A stretch of DNA of 64,000 bases from Bacillota bacterium (lineage in GTDB: Bacteria; Bacillota; Clostridia; Christensenellales; Aristaeellaceae), in contig JAEWVC010000034.1 in the NCBI GenBank assembly GCA_023459275.1, forward strand, positions 1 to 64,000, given 5' to 3'. The position numbers and the translations under genes were made by a program. This document shows positions 1 through 8,664 of the stretch, piece after piece. Each line of letters opens with the position of its first letter. Position 1 is the stretch's first letter. Below the pieces are notes generated by a model. That model searched no databases. It was not told the origin of the DNA and saw only the letters and a program-made list of their open reading frames with translations.

Positions 1-70
1 GCTTCCCGGAGGCTGCAATGATTTCAGGAATGCGATCACGCACAAGCTTATTGTAGACTATATGTTTCAT
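1..70 (-). CDS. MazG-like NTP pyrophosphohydrolase, N-terminal fragment cut by the window edge
   Basis: The reverse strand from 70 reads MKHIVYNKLVRDRIPEIIAA and runs off the left edge after 23 codons. This is the N-terminus of the small COG4997-type nucleoside triphosphate pyrophosphohydrolase family. The complete gene at 29468-29791 begins MKHIIYSKLVRDRIPDIITA, and roughly four in five bases match over the shared stretch. The two genes are therefore paralogues on the same strand at the two borders of the accessory region. The family normally hydrolyses non-canonical nucleotides; the catalytic part of this copy is outside the window. Confidence 0.75.
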   Translation of the reverse strand, partial: MKHIVYNKLVRDRIPEIIAASGK

Positions 71-244
71 TATTGCCTTCGCTCCCCTATTGATATATCA
101 TCTACTGGTAATAAATGCTTTCTATACGCAACGAAACTATACCTTGTAAATCAGGAATTTTCTGAGTATCAATATAGATGAATTATTTATTTTCTTTGTC
201 GTTGTATTCGCATACTTCTTCAGTTGACTAATTGTTTTTTGGGA

Positions 245-273
245 TTGACAAGCTTCGGTTGCTGTGATATTAT
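245..273 (+). promoter_or_regulatory. Sigma-70 type promoter for the tRNA-Val locus
   Basis: TTGACA at 245-250 and TATTAT at 268-273 are separated by 17 bases. It points at the interrupted tRNA-Val 5' half (396-422) and could read on into the complete tRNA at 579. The rest of 71-395 shows no convincing gene. Confidence 0.6.
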
Positions 274-395
274 GGATTGCGTCGCCGGTAATGGCGAGTC
301 AAAATACCTCAAATCCGGTTTTGATTCCCCCATCGTTGGGTTGTGTACCAAGAATGTGACTTGGACAAAATGCACAAAAATCGGTATCGAAATTT

Positions 396-422
396 GGTCT
401 GTTGGCTCAGTTGGTAGAGCAC
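396..422 (+). pseudogene. tRNA-Val(CAC) 5' half, interrupted by element A
   Basis: GGTCTGT acceptor strand, D-arm GCTC...GAGC and the following AC match the first 27 bases of the complete tRNA-Val at 579-654, then homology stops abruptly. Joined to 15482-15530 it gives a perfect tRNA-Val with anticodon CAC and a CGTCG/CGACG anticodon stem. It is therefore one half of a tRNA gene split by an insertion. Confidence 0.85.
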
Positions 423-442
423 ACTGGTCGTAGTACATGACC
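413..442 (+). other. attL of element A
   Basis: Core GGTAGAGCAC (413-422) is followed by ACT and the 17-base arm 426-442 (ggtcgtagtacatgacc). The arm is the near-exact reverse complement of the arm at 15450-15466 at the other end of the element. This is the layout of an attL left by a large serine recombinase. Confidence 0.75.
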
Positions 443-578
443 AACCCCGACCCTCTCGCCGATCCGAATGTGACGCCTCGGCGAAGAAAAATTTCGGCCT
501 CGCCCCTTTCCACGCAACGCGTGAAAATGAGCTCGGCCAACCGGCATTGAAGATGCCGATCGGCTCTCCCTCACTCTT

Positions 579-654
579 GGTCTGTTGGCTCAGTTGGTAG
601 AGCACATCGTTCACATCGATGGGGTCACTGGTTCGAGTCCAGTACAGACCACCA
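579..654 (+). tRNA. tRNA-Val (anticodon CAC), complete
   Basis: The 76-base cloverleaf includes an encoded CCA. Acceptor GGTCTGT/ACAGACC, D stem GCTC/GAGC, anticodon stem CATCG/CGATG with loop TTCACAT (anticodon CAC), T stem ACTGG/CCAGT with loop TTCGAGT. It lies inside element A, 137 bases from attL. Its anticodon stem has an A-T pair where the split chromosomal copy has G-C, so it is a separate, structurally intact copy. It is followed by a strong terminator. Confidence 0.93.
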
Positions 655-655
655 T

Positions 656-680
656 GCCGCCTGAATAAGGCGGCTTTTTT
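656..680 (+). terminator. Rho-independent terminator after tRNA-Val
   Basis: Stem GCCGCC/GGCGGC (656-661 and 669-674) followed by six T. Confidence 0.8.
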
Positions 681-707
681 CATAATCTGCACATAGGAGG
701 TCATACC

Positions 708-1049
708 ATGCTTCGCACACTCTGTATCATCATCACCTTCATCAGCGCGGCTGTGAGCTTCGGTTTTTCCGTCGACGCATTTCTAAAGGGCCGCAAAACC
801 GGCGGCGAGGCGTTTACCAACGCAAAATACGCGGCATCACGGAGCCTCGCGTTGCTCTTGGCGGCGGTGGGATGCTTCTTTGCTTCATCCAACGATTATT
901 TGATTGCGCTCGCGGTGGCGATGATCGGGGTGCAGTTGTTTGACGGCATCATCGGCTTCAAAATCAGCACCTTCAAGACGTTTGGCCCACTGTTGACATC
1001 TGTGGCAAACCTCGTGGTGCTGGTGCTGTTGATTATGTATTCCAAGTAA
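708..1049 (+). CDS. Small multi-pass membrane protein, function unknown
   Basis: 113 residues starting at an ATG preceded by AGGAGG nine bases upstream. Hydrophobic segments fall at about residues 1-25, 45-65, 66-85 and 90-110, so three or four membrane spans are likely. The only strongly charged stretch is the loop around LKGRKTGG (residues 27-34). I do not recognise the family. Size and membrane layout would fit a holin or a small accessory membrane protein, but there is no motif that proves either. It is a single-gene unit between the tRNA terminator and its own terminator at 1066-1100. Confidence 0.6.
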   Translation: MLRTLCIIITFISAAVSFGFSVDAFLKGRKTGGEAFTNAKYAASRSLALLLAAVGCFFASSNDYLIALAVAMIGVQLFDGIIGFKISTFKTFGPLLTSVANLVVLVLLIMYSK

Positions 1050-1065
1050 GGCCTAAACAAGTAAC

Positions 1066-1100
1066 AAGCCCGCATGCCTCCGAGGTGTGCGGGCTTTATT
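1066..1100 (+). terminator. Rho-independent terminator
   Basis: Perfect 9-base stem AAGCCCGCA/TGCGGGCTT (1066-1074, 1088-1096) followed by a T-rich tail. Confidence 0.75.
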
Positions 1101-1273
1101 TGCTGTTTTGCTGACGGTTAGATAAAATGTGTTTTACGATATTGACTTATCCACGAGTTCCAGTTATACTTATGAGGTAGTTGCCGCCGGGCACGCGTCT
1201 TATCCCCATTCCGTAGGCCGTTGAAGGAATGGAGGACAGGGCGTTTTATTTTTTTGCAGAAAGAGTGGTTTTT

Positions 1274-1765
1274 ATGTTCAGGGAGATGCGCAGGAAAAAG
1301 CAAGCCTTATCCGTTGAGGGCTGCGAGGCCGTGTTGAATCGAGGAGCTTCCGGGGTTTTGGCCTTGTCGGGTGATGATGGGTATCCTTATGCCGTTCCCA
1401 TCAGCTATGTATATGATGGCGCGAACATCTACTTTCATTGTGCCAAAAGCGGGCATAAGCTGGATGCTATCCAAAGCAATCACAAGGCGTCCTTTTGCGT
1501 CATCGATCAGGATCAAGTCATTTCGGAGGAATACACAACCTATTTCAGGAGCGTGATTGTCTTCGGCACTATACGCATTTTGGAGGATGATCAGCAAAAG
1601 TGGGACGCGATGGAAAAACTCTGCATGAAATACGCACCGATAGATACCGTACAGGGACGACAACGGGCGATAGAGCGAGAATGGAAACCGCTTTGTGTGC
1701 TTGAAATGCAAATCGAGCATATGACAGGGAAAGAAGCCATTGAACTGGTCAGAAGAAAATCCTGA
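1274..1765 (+). CDS. Pyridoxamine 5'-phosphate oxidase-like flavin-binding protein
   Basis: 163 residues from the ATG at 1274; an in-frame ATG at 1229 has no better ribosome-binding site. The N-terminal half has the PNPOx-like split-barrel signature: GVLALSGDDGYPYAVPISYVY, then IYFHCAKSGHKLDAI, in which Ser, His and Lys usually contact FMN, then the VIVFGTIRIL strand. In Clostridia this clade includes antibiotic-resistance (NimA-like) and general flavin reductases. Substrate cannot be read from sequence. The gene is followed 55 bases later by a MATE transporter on the same strand, so a small detoxification or drug-handling unit is possible. Confidence 0.8.
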   Translation: MFREMRRKKQALSVEGCEAVLNRGASGVLALSGDDGYPYAVPISYVYDGANIYFHCAKSGHKLDAIQSNHKASFCVIDQDQVISEEYTTYFRSVIVFGTIRILEDDQQKWDAMEKLCMKYAPIDTVQGRQRAIEREWKPLCVLEMQIEHMTGKEAIELVRRKS

Positions 1766-1820
1766 AGGGTTTTGGGATTCCCCGTAAAATCCAAATATAT
1801 GATACAGGGATGATTCAACT

Positions 1821-3158
1821 ATGTACGAGGGCAAATCCAGCAGTTTATTCATCAAGTATGCGATCCCACAGATGATCGGCTTGTTGTGCAATTCTGTGTA
1901 CTTGATCGTGGACGGTGTCTTTATCGGCAACCGTCTGGGAAGAGAGGCGATGGCGGCTGCGGCCGTCGCAGTACCGTTCATTGAAATCCTGATCGCGTTG
2001 GCAATGGCCGTCGCCTCCGGTGCTGGGATATTGATTTCCAGCCATATCGGGCGCTCTGAAAAGGCATGCGCCGTCAAAACATTCAATAAGGCCGTGTGGC
2101 TGTGCGGCGGTATGGGGCTTATCATTGCGGTCTTTGGGAACATATTCCTCCATCCGCTAGCCACTCTGCTGGGATCGACGCAGGAAATTCATGATGAAGC
2201 GGTGCGCTACCTATGGTTCATCGTCACCTTTGCGCCATTTCAGCTCTACAGTTTTCTGCTCGGTGGGCTGGCCCGAAATGACGGCAGACCCAAACTGGCC
2301 ATGTTCGCGCTCGCGTTCGGTTCGTTTTCCAATATCGTTCTGGATTATGTGTTCATGTATCCGCTGAATATGGGTATCGCGGGCGCGGCATTGGCCACTG
2401 CCCTTGGACCGATATTCAGCGTGCTGATCCTGCTGCCGCACTTCCTGATGAAAAAAGGAGTCCTGCGCTTTGAAAGGCCGTGCTTTCATCGGGCGATCGT
2501 TCAGCGCATCTATGTGCTCGGCTTTCCTTCGTTCATAATGGAGTTCACTATAGGCATGATTACCTTCGTCTACAACTTCGCCATCGTGCGCAACGGGTAC
2601 GGCGAGCTGGGTCTTGCAGCGTATCTGGTCATCGGTTATCTGATGTTGATCATCCTTACGATATTCTTGGGGTTCGCGGAGGGCTTACAGCCGGTCTTCA
2701 GCTATCTGACAGGCACCTATGAAGAGGAGCGCTCCTCAGCGCTGCGGCGCTTTTCCGTTCGGGTTTTCTTGGGCGTGGGGCTTTTGTGCTATGCGTTGAT
2801 CGTCTTGTTTGCCGGTAATTTCTTCAGGGTCTTCTGTCCCGGCGACACAGAGCTAATTGCGTTTGCGCAAAGCAAGAGTCTGCTCTATTTCAGCGGTTTC
2901 TTTCTGGCCGGATACAACATCCTGATGATTTCCTTCTGGCAATCCACTCAACGCACCCGGCAGGCGCTGGCGGTTTCTTTGATGCGCAGCCTCATCGCTC
3001 CGCCGCTGCTGATTCTGATATTGCCGCCACTCTTTGGAAGCTACATCATTTGGCTGTGTCACTCATTAAGCGAACTCGTAACGGCTGGTGTCGCTGTTGC
3101 GTTTTTGATCTCGGCTGCAAGAAAATCAGGAAGCCGCATGAATATGATACGGGCGTAG
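1821..3158 (+). CDS. MATE family multidrug/Na+ efflux transporter
   Basis: 445 residues with about 12 hydrophobic segments in the usual two six-helix bundles. It opens with SLFIKYAIPQMIGLLCNSVY and contains the G-x-A-x-A-T-A segment after helix 5 (GIAGAALATALGPIFSVLIL) typical of MATE proteins. Members export cationic drugs or metabolites across the cytoplasmic membrane in exchange for Na+ or H+. The length is normal for the family. It lies in element A as probable cargo. Its 3' end abuts a fragment of an unrelated acyltransferase gene. Confidence 0.88.
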   Translation: MYEGKSSSLFIKYAIPQMIGLLCNSVYLIVDGVFIGNRLGREAMAAAAVAVPFIEILIALAMAVASGAGILISSHIGRSEKACAVKTFNKAVWLCGGMGLIIAVFGNIFLHPLATLLGSTQEIHDEAVRYLWFIVTFAPFQLYSFLLGGLARNDGRPKLAMFALAFGSFSNIVLDYVFMYPLNMGIAGAALATALGPIFSVLILLPHFLMKKGVLRFERPCFHRAIVQRIYVLGFPSFIMEFTIGMITFVYNFAIVRNGYGELGLAAYLVIGYLMLIILTIFLGFAEGLQPVFSYLTGTYEEERSSALRRFSVRVFLGVGLLCYALIVLFAGNFFRVFCPGDTELIAFAQSKSLLYFSGFFLAGYNILMISFWQSTQRTRQALAVSLMRSLIAPPLLILILPPLFGSYIIWLCHSLSELVTAGVAVAFLISAARKSGSRMNMIRA

Positions 3159-3457
3159 TAATAGCACCGCCCTCCTTCGACACGCATGTGGACTCGCCTA
3201 CCGGCGTGAGCACAACGAATCTGACCACCATTGATATGCCTAGCGATCCCACGCAGCCCTTCAGCTATGCGGACGTATATTTTGTCCCTCCCTATATACC
3301 CAATGTGCGCAGCGTCATTGGCATCTCTTCCTATCAAGAGAAAATGACATTGACGCTTAATACAAAAAACAATGAGCGCGGAGCTGAAGAGCAGATGCGG
3401 TTCGATAAACTTATAGATAGGCTGAAAGACTTAGATGCTGCAAGCCTAGATCATTAA
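3140..3457 (+). pseudogene. C-terminal remnant of a condensation-domain/alcohol-acetyltransferase-like protein
   Basis: The reading frame is open but has no start codon or ribosome-binding site of its own and overlaps the end of the MATE gene. The roughly 100 residues include TTNLTTIDMPSDP, YFVPPYIPN and VIGISSYQEKMTLTLN. These resemble the closing strands of the condensation (chloramphenicol-acetyltransferase-like) fold found in wax-ester synthases and clostridial alcohol acetyltransferases. The N-terminal HHxxxDG half is absent. It is probably the 3' stump of a deleted gene. Confidence 0.5.
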
Positions 3458-3480
3458 TCAAAAAGTATGGAGGCACTCCT

Positions 3481-3684
3481 ATGAGCAAGCGGCGCAATAA
3501 CCTAGTTGATTATGAGCATCGCTATCGGTATAAGTTGAACATGCTCGAACCGGGGCTTGTAATGATGAGGGTGATTGCAGGCTTATGCTTGACCGGTACA
3601 GTGCTCGGCGTTTTTCACGCACACATTTTTTCTTTACTTGCGTTTATTTTAGCCGGTATCATCTTTTCTGTAATGCTCGTTTGA
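3481..3684 (+). CDS. Small membrane protein, function unknown
   Basis: 67 residues with GGAGG eight bases before the ATG. A basic, polar N-terminus (MSKRRNN...) is followed by two hydrophobic segments at about residues 25-43 and 47-67. It lies 23 bases after the acyltransferase stump, so it was probably co-transcribed with the lost full-length gene. I do not recognise the family. Confidence 0.5.
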   Translation: MSKRRNNLVDYEHRYRYKLNMLEPGLVMMRVIAGLCLTGTVLGVFHAHIFSLLAFILAGIIFSVMLV

Positions 3685-3729
3685 TCCTGCCCCCGAGCGT
3701 TGTACCAAATTGAAAGTTAGTCAATCTGG

Positions 3730-3785
3730 TATAATGAGCGCAAAGGAGTGGGATCAATGCCAAGGAAAGCATTCACGGTATGCCC
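3730..3785 (+). pseudogene. 5' stub of an unknown gene (expression signals plus nine codons)
   Basis: A TATAAT box (3730-3735), AAAGGAG (3742-3748) and ATG at 3757 look like a genuine gene start reading MPRKAFTVC. After about nine codons the sequence turns into the reverse complement of a SprT-like gene end. The original product cannot be identified. Confidence 0.35.
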
Positions 3786-4060
3786 TTTTAAATGCTACAT
3801 TGCAGTCACCGCATACCACGTTGACCTGCTTCGTCGCCCGGATGATCGCGCCGCATGTCGGGCAGACATACTTGATGCTGCGGTTCTTGGATGTCTGCCG
3901 CCCTCCCTTGATCGTGGTCGTGGTTTCCTCACCGCCTTCGTCGCTGTCGCCCTTGGTCTTGATCTGGAGCAGGGCCTTGCGGCTGGCGGCAATGTCCTCC
4001 ATACAGGGCTGCGCGGCCAGCCACACTGCCGTTTCCTCGGCCAAGGTCGTAATCGTCCAG
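3786..4060 (-). pseudogene. C-terminal remnant of a SprT-like zinc protein
   Basis: The reverse strand reads DWTITTLAEETAVWLAAQP, then a TTTTIKGGRQTSKNRS linker, then a zinc ribbon YVCPTCGAIIRATK...NVVCGDCNVAF. This matches the tail at 17115-17487 almost residue for residue and is the C-terminal part of SprT-like proteins common on clostridial integrative elements. Only this tail is present. At its 5' side homology stops near 4060 where a phage tape-measure gene begins, and at its 3' side the natural stop codon is replaced by foreign sequence. Confidence 0.65.
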
Positions 4061-6046
4061 TCCGCATGGACGAAGACGGGCGATACGCTTACTGCCTTCG
4101 GCACCAAATGCGCGGCTGTGAGCACGGCCATGTCGAAGGTCGGCAAGGGCATGACCGCCGCGCTGACCACGCCGCTGCTCGCGCTGGGCACAGCGGCGAT
4201 CAAGGCGTCCATAGATTTTGAATCCGCCTTCACCGGCGTTCGCAAAACGGTGGATGCCACCGAGCAGGAATATGAGCGGCTGTCCGATGCCGTGAAGCAA
4301 ATGAGCACGGAGGTCGCCACGTCCACCGGCACCATCGCGGAGGTCATGGCGAACGCCGGGCAGCTCGGCATTCAGAACGACTACCTCGTGGAATTCACCC
4401 GGACAATGATCGACCTCGGCAATTCCACCGACATCGCCGCCAACGAAGCCGCCACCGCCATCGCGCAGTTTGCCAACGTGACGAACATGGCGCAGTCCGA
4501 CATCGGGCGCTTCGGCGCGTCGCTGGTCGATCTCGGAAACAACTACGCCACCACGGAAAGCGCCATCATGCACATGGCGACGCGCCTCGCCGCTGCCGGC
4601 TCGCAGGTCGGCCTTTCGCAGCCGCAGATTTTGGGCTTTGCCACGGCGCTATCCTCTGTGGGCCTCGAAGCCGAAGCGGGCGGCACCGCGTTTTCTAAGG
4701 CCATGATTATGATGCAGGTGGCCGTGGAAACGGGCAACGATAGCCTCGCCGACTTCGCCCGCGTATCCGGGCTGACCAAGCAGGCGTTCAAAGACCTCTG
4801 GAACACCAATCCGGCTGGAGCCATCGAGGCGTTCATTGTGGGTTTGAGCCAGATGGACGAACAGGGCGTTTCCTCCATCGCCACCCTTGAAGAAATGGGC
4901 CTGAAAGAAGTCAGGCTCAGGGACACCCTCATGCGCGCCACCAACGCCACGAAATTGTTCGCCTCCGCGCAGAAAACGGCCAACCGCGCGTGGGCGGAGA
5001 ACACCGCGCTCACGAACGAAGCCAACAAGCGCTATGCCACGACGGAATCCCGGCTCAAGAATCTCAAGAATTCCGCTGTGCTCGCGGCGCAGCGCATCGG
5101 CGACGATTTGACGCCTACGGTTCATAAGCTCATTGACGGCGCGAACGGACTGCTTGAGAAATTCATGGCGCTGGATGAAAAGCAGCGGCTCATGATTATC
5201 AAATTCGCCGCCATCGCCGCCGCCGCTGGCCCGGCGATTCTGGTGTTCTCCAAGGTCGTGAAGGTGGTTGGCCTTGTGTCCACCGGCTTCGGCAAATTCG
5301 CCCTGTCGGTCGGCAAAGCGGGTGGCGGCTGGAAGGGCTTCCTCTCGGTGCTGGGCAAGTCCCCGGCTGTATGGCTCGCGGTCGGTGCCGCCGTGATCGT
5401 GGCAACCAAGGCGCTGTACGACTACGCCACCGGCGCGACCGAGGCGCGCAAGGCGCTCGAAGGCATGAACCAGACCGCCGACAAGTGGGCCAGTCATACG
5501 GCGGAGAGCATCTACCATAACGAGGGGCTTGCGTCCTTCGGCCTATCAAAAGATGACTTCAAGGGTGCTGCCGCATTGAAAAGCGCGTCGGCCTGGAAGG
5601 ACGGTCTGATTCGGGTCTGGACGGACGGCAAGAAGGAAACCAAGGAGATCGTCACCGAATGGACGGATTCCTTCAAGGCCCTGAACGTCGGCATGGCCGA
5701 GAGCCTGCAAAAGCTGAAATCCGACGCGACCGCAACCGGGCATTCGGAGGTCGCCGACACCATTCAGAAGGACATTGACGCGCTGGCGGCGATGGATACC
5801 GAGGTGGAAAAGCTGCTGAAAAAGCGGCAGAACGGTCTGCTCTCCGAGAAGGACAAACTGCGGCTGGACGAGCTGATCGACGCACGCGAAGCCATCCAGA
5901 TCAAGTACAACCTCGTGCCGGACGGCGAGAACGGCTATGCCCAAATCCTTCAGGGCATTGAAACCGAGAAGGCCAAGGCCCAGGCGCGCGGGCAGAAGCA
6001 TGTGGACAACGCTGTCTATGAGCGCGGGCTGACCGCGACCGCCTAG

Positions 6047-6331
6047 GGCTATTCCGCCGTCACCGCCGCCATTGACGAACGCTACGACGCGGAATACAAG
6101 GTGATTCAGCTCATGGCGGATGGCAGCGAAAAGACCGCCGCGCAGGCTTCGCTGGATGCTCAGTACAACGCCGACCGCAAAGCAGCCGCGCAGGAATACG
6201 CAGATGTGCTAAAGCAGATCGTGCTCCCGGTATGGGACGAGGAAGCCCGCCGCATCCACGGCGGGCGCTGTCGTGGTTCAAAACATATCTTCAAAATGCC
6301 TGACCGAGCACGATTTCACCTTTTATTCTGA
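6047..6331 (+). pseudogene. Continuation of the tape-measure gene beyond an in-frame TAG
   Basis: This is in the same frame as the tape-measure gene. It reads GYSAVTAAIDERYDAEYKVI and DGSEKTAAQASLDAQYNADR, helical sequence typical of tape-measure proteins. Coding similarity ends around WDEEARR (about 6250), after which the tail-spike gene begins in another frame. The TAG could be a CAG-to-TAG change. The segment is a broken gene end. Confidence 0.55.
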
Positions 6332-8654
6332 TTTGAATTCCACCGCCGACGAGGTGGAATTCGAGAACATGAATCCGGTGGATGCGTTGCTCGGCGAGGG
6401 CGGCGTGACCGAGAAATACGTCGGCGAGCTTGCCCGCGATTGGTTTGACGCCTTTGTGGTGCAGCGCGTCGGCTCGGATACGGATGTGCAGATTCGGGAG
6501 GGCAAGAACCTTCTCGGCATCTCCTACGACGTAGACCTGACGGATGTGGTCACGCGGATCATGCCCAGCGGCGAAGATGCGGACGGCAACGTCCTGTATC
6601 TGCCGGAGCTGTACATCGACAGCCCGCACATCGGCAATTACGTTCATCCGAAATGGATTCACCTGCCCGTTTCCGAGGCCAAAGAGGTCACAAAGGGCGA
6701 CAACAAAAAGACCAAGGCGCAATGCTACACGGAAATGCGCAAGGCGGTGCAGGCCGAGTATGACAAGGGCTGTGACCTGCCCACCGTGACCTTGAAAGTT
6801 GACTTTATAAACTGTGCGGATACGGTCGAATATGCGCAGTATAAGGCGCTCCAGAACATCTTCCTGGGCGACGCCGTCCGCGTCATCGCCCGGCGTATCG
6901 GCGTCGCGGTTTCCATGCGGCTGACGCAGTACACCTACGATTGCCTGACGCGCAAGTATATCGCCATGACGCTGGGCACCGTGGCGGATACCCCCGAAGG
7001 CAACATGATCTCGTCCCGACAGCTCGCCAGCGGCTTGATCTCCGGCGCGAAGCTGGGCATCAATTCCGTAGGTGCGGGCCAGCTCAAGGATGGCGCGGTC
7101 GGCAGCCTTCAAATCGGCCTCGCCGCTATCCAGACCGCGCATATCGAGGTCGCCGCGATCGTCAACGCGCTCATTGCAGATGCAACGATCACCAAGGCAA
7201 AGATCGAACAGGCGACCATTGGGGAATTGAACGCCGACGCCATCACTGCCATTACCGCCCATATACAGGAGCTGGTTGCGGGCAGCGTCACGACGGACGC
7301 TCTCTATGCGGCGCTTGCCACCATCGCCACCGCCCAAATCACCACGGCCAACATTGAAAACGCTAATATTTCATGGGCAGACATCGGCGGTCTGGCCGCA
7401 CAGTTGGCGAGCATCGCCGTGGCGCAGATCAATACCGCGACGATCAATCAGGCCGACATCGATTGGGCCAACATAGCCAACCTGAACACCCGGATTGCGC
7501 AGGTGGCGTTGGCGCAGATAACCGCCGCAAATATCGAGAGCGCCCACATTGATTGGGCAAATATCGCCGACCTGAACGCCGCCATCGCGCACATTGCCGT
7601 GGCGCAGCTCACCACGGCGCACCTCCATGAGGCGCAGATTGATTGGGCGGGTATTACGGCGCTGAATACCGCTATCGCGCAGATGGTGAACGCCAGCATC
7701 GGCAGCGCCGACATCGATTGGGCGCGCATCAAAGACCTGACCGCAGGCACGGCCATCATCGAGCGCGGTGTCAATGGCAAGCTGTATGTCGCCGATTTGG
7801 CTGTGACCGAGGCGAACATGGCCTCCTTGACCGTGGGCGAGCTGATCGTGCGCGGTGCTGACGGCTTCTTCTATGCCGTCTCGGTCGATGAATCCGGCGC
7901 GGTCACGACCACCAAAAAGGAAGTGACGGGCAGCGACGTTGCCGATGATAGCTTGCCGGGTGGCAAGCTCCTACAAAATACGATTACCGCCCGCGAGTTG
8001 AATGTGCAGAGCATCTTCGCGGACGAAGCATTGGTGCGGGCCATTAAAGCCGCCAACCTAGACGTGGACGATCTCTTTGCGCATACCGCCTTCATTGCCA
8101 AATTGCATACGGTGGACATCACCGGCAACGAGGCATTGCGCCTGTATGTGGAGGGCGAGGTGTCCGCCGCGAAGGACGAGGCCGTGGATGCCGTGGGCGA
8201 CGCGGTGGCGCAAATCACGCTGACCGCCGACGCCATCCGCGAGGAAGTCCGGCGCGACTATGCCTCCGCCGATGCGCTGGGGCAACTCCATGAAACGCTG
8301 TCCACGCTGGCCGAACAGACCGAAAACAATTTTACTTGGGCGGTCAGTAAGGTAACGGAATTGGAGCAGGATCTGTCGGAGGGACAGGAAGCTACCGACG
8401 AGCAGATTGCTCTTATAAAGTCTTATATGACGTTTGGCGAGGATGGCCTGATTATCGGTAAGAGCGGCAATCCGATCACCATTCGGGTGGTCAATGACCG
8501 CGTGGCGTTCTACATGAACACCACTCAAGTCGCCTACCTGTCCAACAACAAGCTCTACGTCACGCAGGCGGAAATCCTCACGCGGCTGCAAATCGGCAAG
8601 TTCGCCTATGAGCCGCAGACCAACGGCAATCTATCCGTGATCTACACGGGGTAA
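6273..8654 (+). CDS. Phage tail spike / tail endopeptidase-like structural protein, N-terminally truncated
   Basis: 793 residues. The first 200 resemble the middle of siphophage tail-endopeptidase (minor structural) proteins: EFENMNPVDALLGEGGV, then QIREGKNLLGISYDVDLTDV, then RIMPSGEDADGNVLYLPE. The usual first 100 or so residues are missing, and the start lies directly at the junction with the tape-measure remnant, with no clear ribosome-binding site. A central part built of 30-residue repeats (7368-7739) follows, then a coiled-coil region and a C-terminal beta-rich part. The intact protein would sit at the tail tip and contact the host surface. Expression of this copy is doubtful. Confidence 0.7.
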   Translation: MVQNISSKCLTEHDFTFYSDLNSTADEVEFENMNPVDALLGEGGVTEKYVGELARDWFDAFVVQRVGSDTDVQIREGKNLLGISYDVDLTDVVTRIMPSGEDADGNVLYLPELYIDSPHIGNYVHPKWIHLPVSEAKEVTKGDNKKTKAQCYTEMRKAVQAEYDKGCDLPTVTLKVDFINCADTVEYAQYKALQNIFLGDAVRVIARRIGVAVSMRLTQYTYDCLTRKYIAMTLGTVADTPEGNMISSRQLASGLISGAKLGINSVGAGQLKDGAVGSLQIGLAAIQTAHIEVAAIVNALIADATITKAKIEQATIGELNADAITAITAHIQELVAGSVTTDALYAALATIATAQITTANIENANISWADIGGLAAQLASIAVAQINTATINQADIDWANIANLNTRIAQVALAQITAANIESAHIDWANIADLNAAIAHIAVAQLTTAHLHEAQIDWAGITALNTAIAQMVNASIGSADIDWARIKDLTAGTAIIERGVNGKLYVADLAVTEANMASLTVGELIVRGADGFFYAVSVDESGAVTTTKKEVTGSDVADDSLPGGKLLQNTITARELNVQSIFADEALVRAIKAANLDVDDLFAHTAFIAKLHTVDITGNEALRLYVEGEVSAAKDEAVDAVGDAVAQITLTADAIREEVRRDYASADALGQLHETLSTLAEQTENNFTWAVSKVTELEQDLSEGQEATDEQIALIKSYMTFGEDGLIIGKSGNPITIRVVNDRVAFYMNTTQVAYLSNNKLYVTQAEILTRLQIGKFAYEPQTNGNLSVIYTG
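7368..7739 (+). repeat. 30-residue (90-base) protein repeats in the tail spike
   Basis: The phrase I-D/S-W-A-x-I occurs five times (ISWADI, IDWANI, IDWANI, IDWAGI, IDWARI) at spacings of 30, 30, 30 and 25 residues. Each copy is followed by L-x-x-x-I-A and A-N-I-type runs, giving a regular shaft-like repeat. Confidence 0.75.
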
Positions 8655-8664
8655 GGAGGTCATT

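Larger units (their letters stand above)
3710..6046 (+). pseudogene. Phage tail tape measure protein, truncated and chimeric
   Basis: The open frame spans 778 codons, but the first 115 or so (to about 4060) are antisense to the SprT-like remnant and are not native. Genuine tape-measure sequence begins near KTGDTLTAFGTKCAAVSTAM and continues with the PhageMin_Tail core: SIDFESAFTGVRKTV, then STGTIAEVMANAGQLGI. A long alpha-helical region follows, then a hydrophobic segment around KSPAVWLAVGAAVIVATKAL. Tape-measure proteins set tail length in siphophages. An in-frame TAG at 6044 ends the frame, yet the same frame stays coding-like to about 6260. The native N-terminus and C-terminus are both lost, so the gene is unlikely to work. 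Confidence 0.7.

Noticed and set aside
443..578. Gene or RNA between attL and the intact tRNA-Val
   Set aside because: It contains a short CGGCAT/ATGCCG hairpin but no start site, cloverleaf or recognisable product.
6044..6046. Proof of amber-codon recoding in the phage remnant
   Set aside because: Only one TAG is involved, the gene is also truncated at both ends, and a C-to-T change in CAG explains it more simply. Host genes nearby use TAG as stop.
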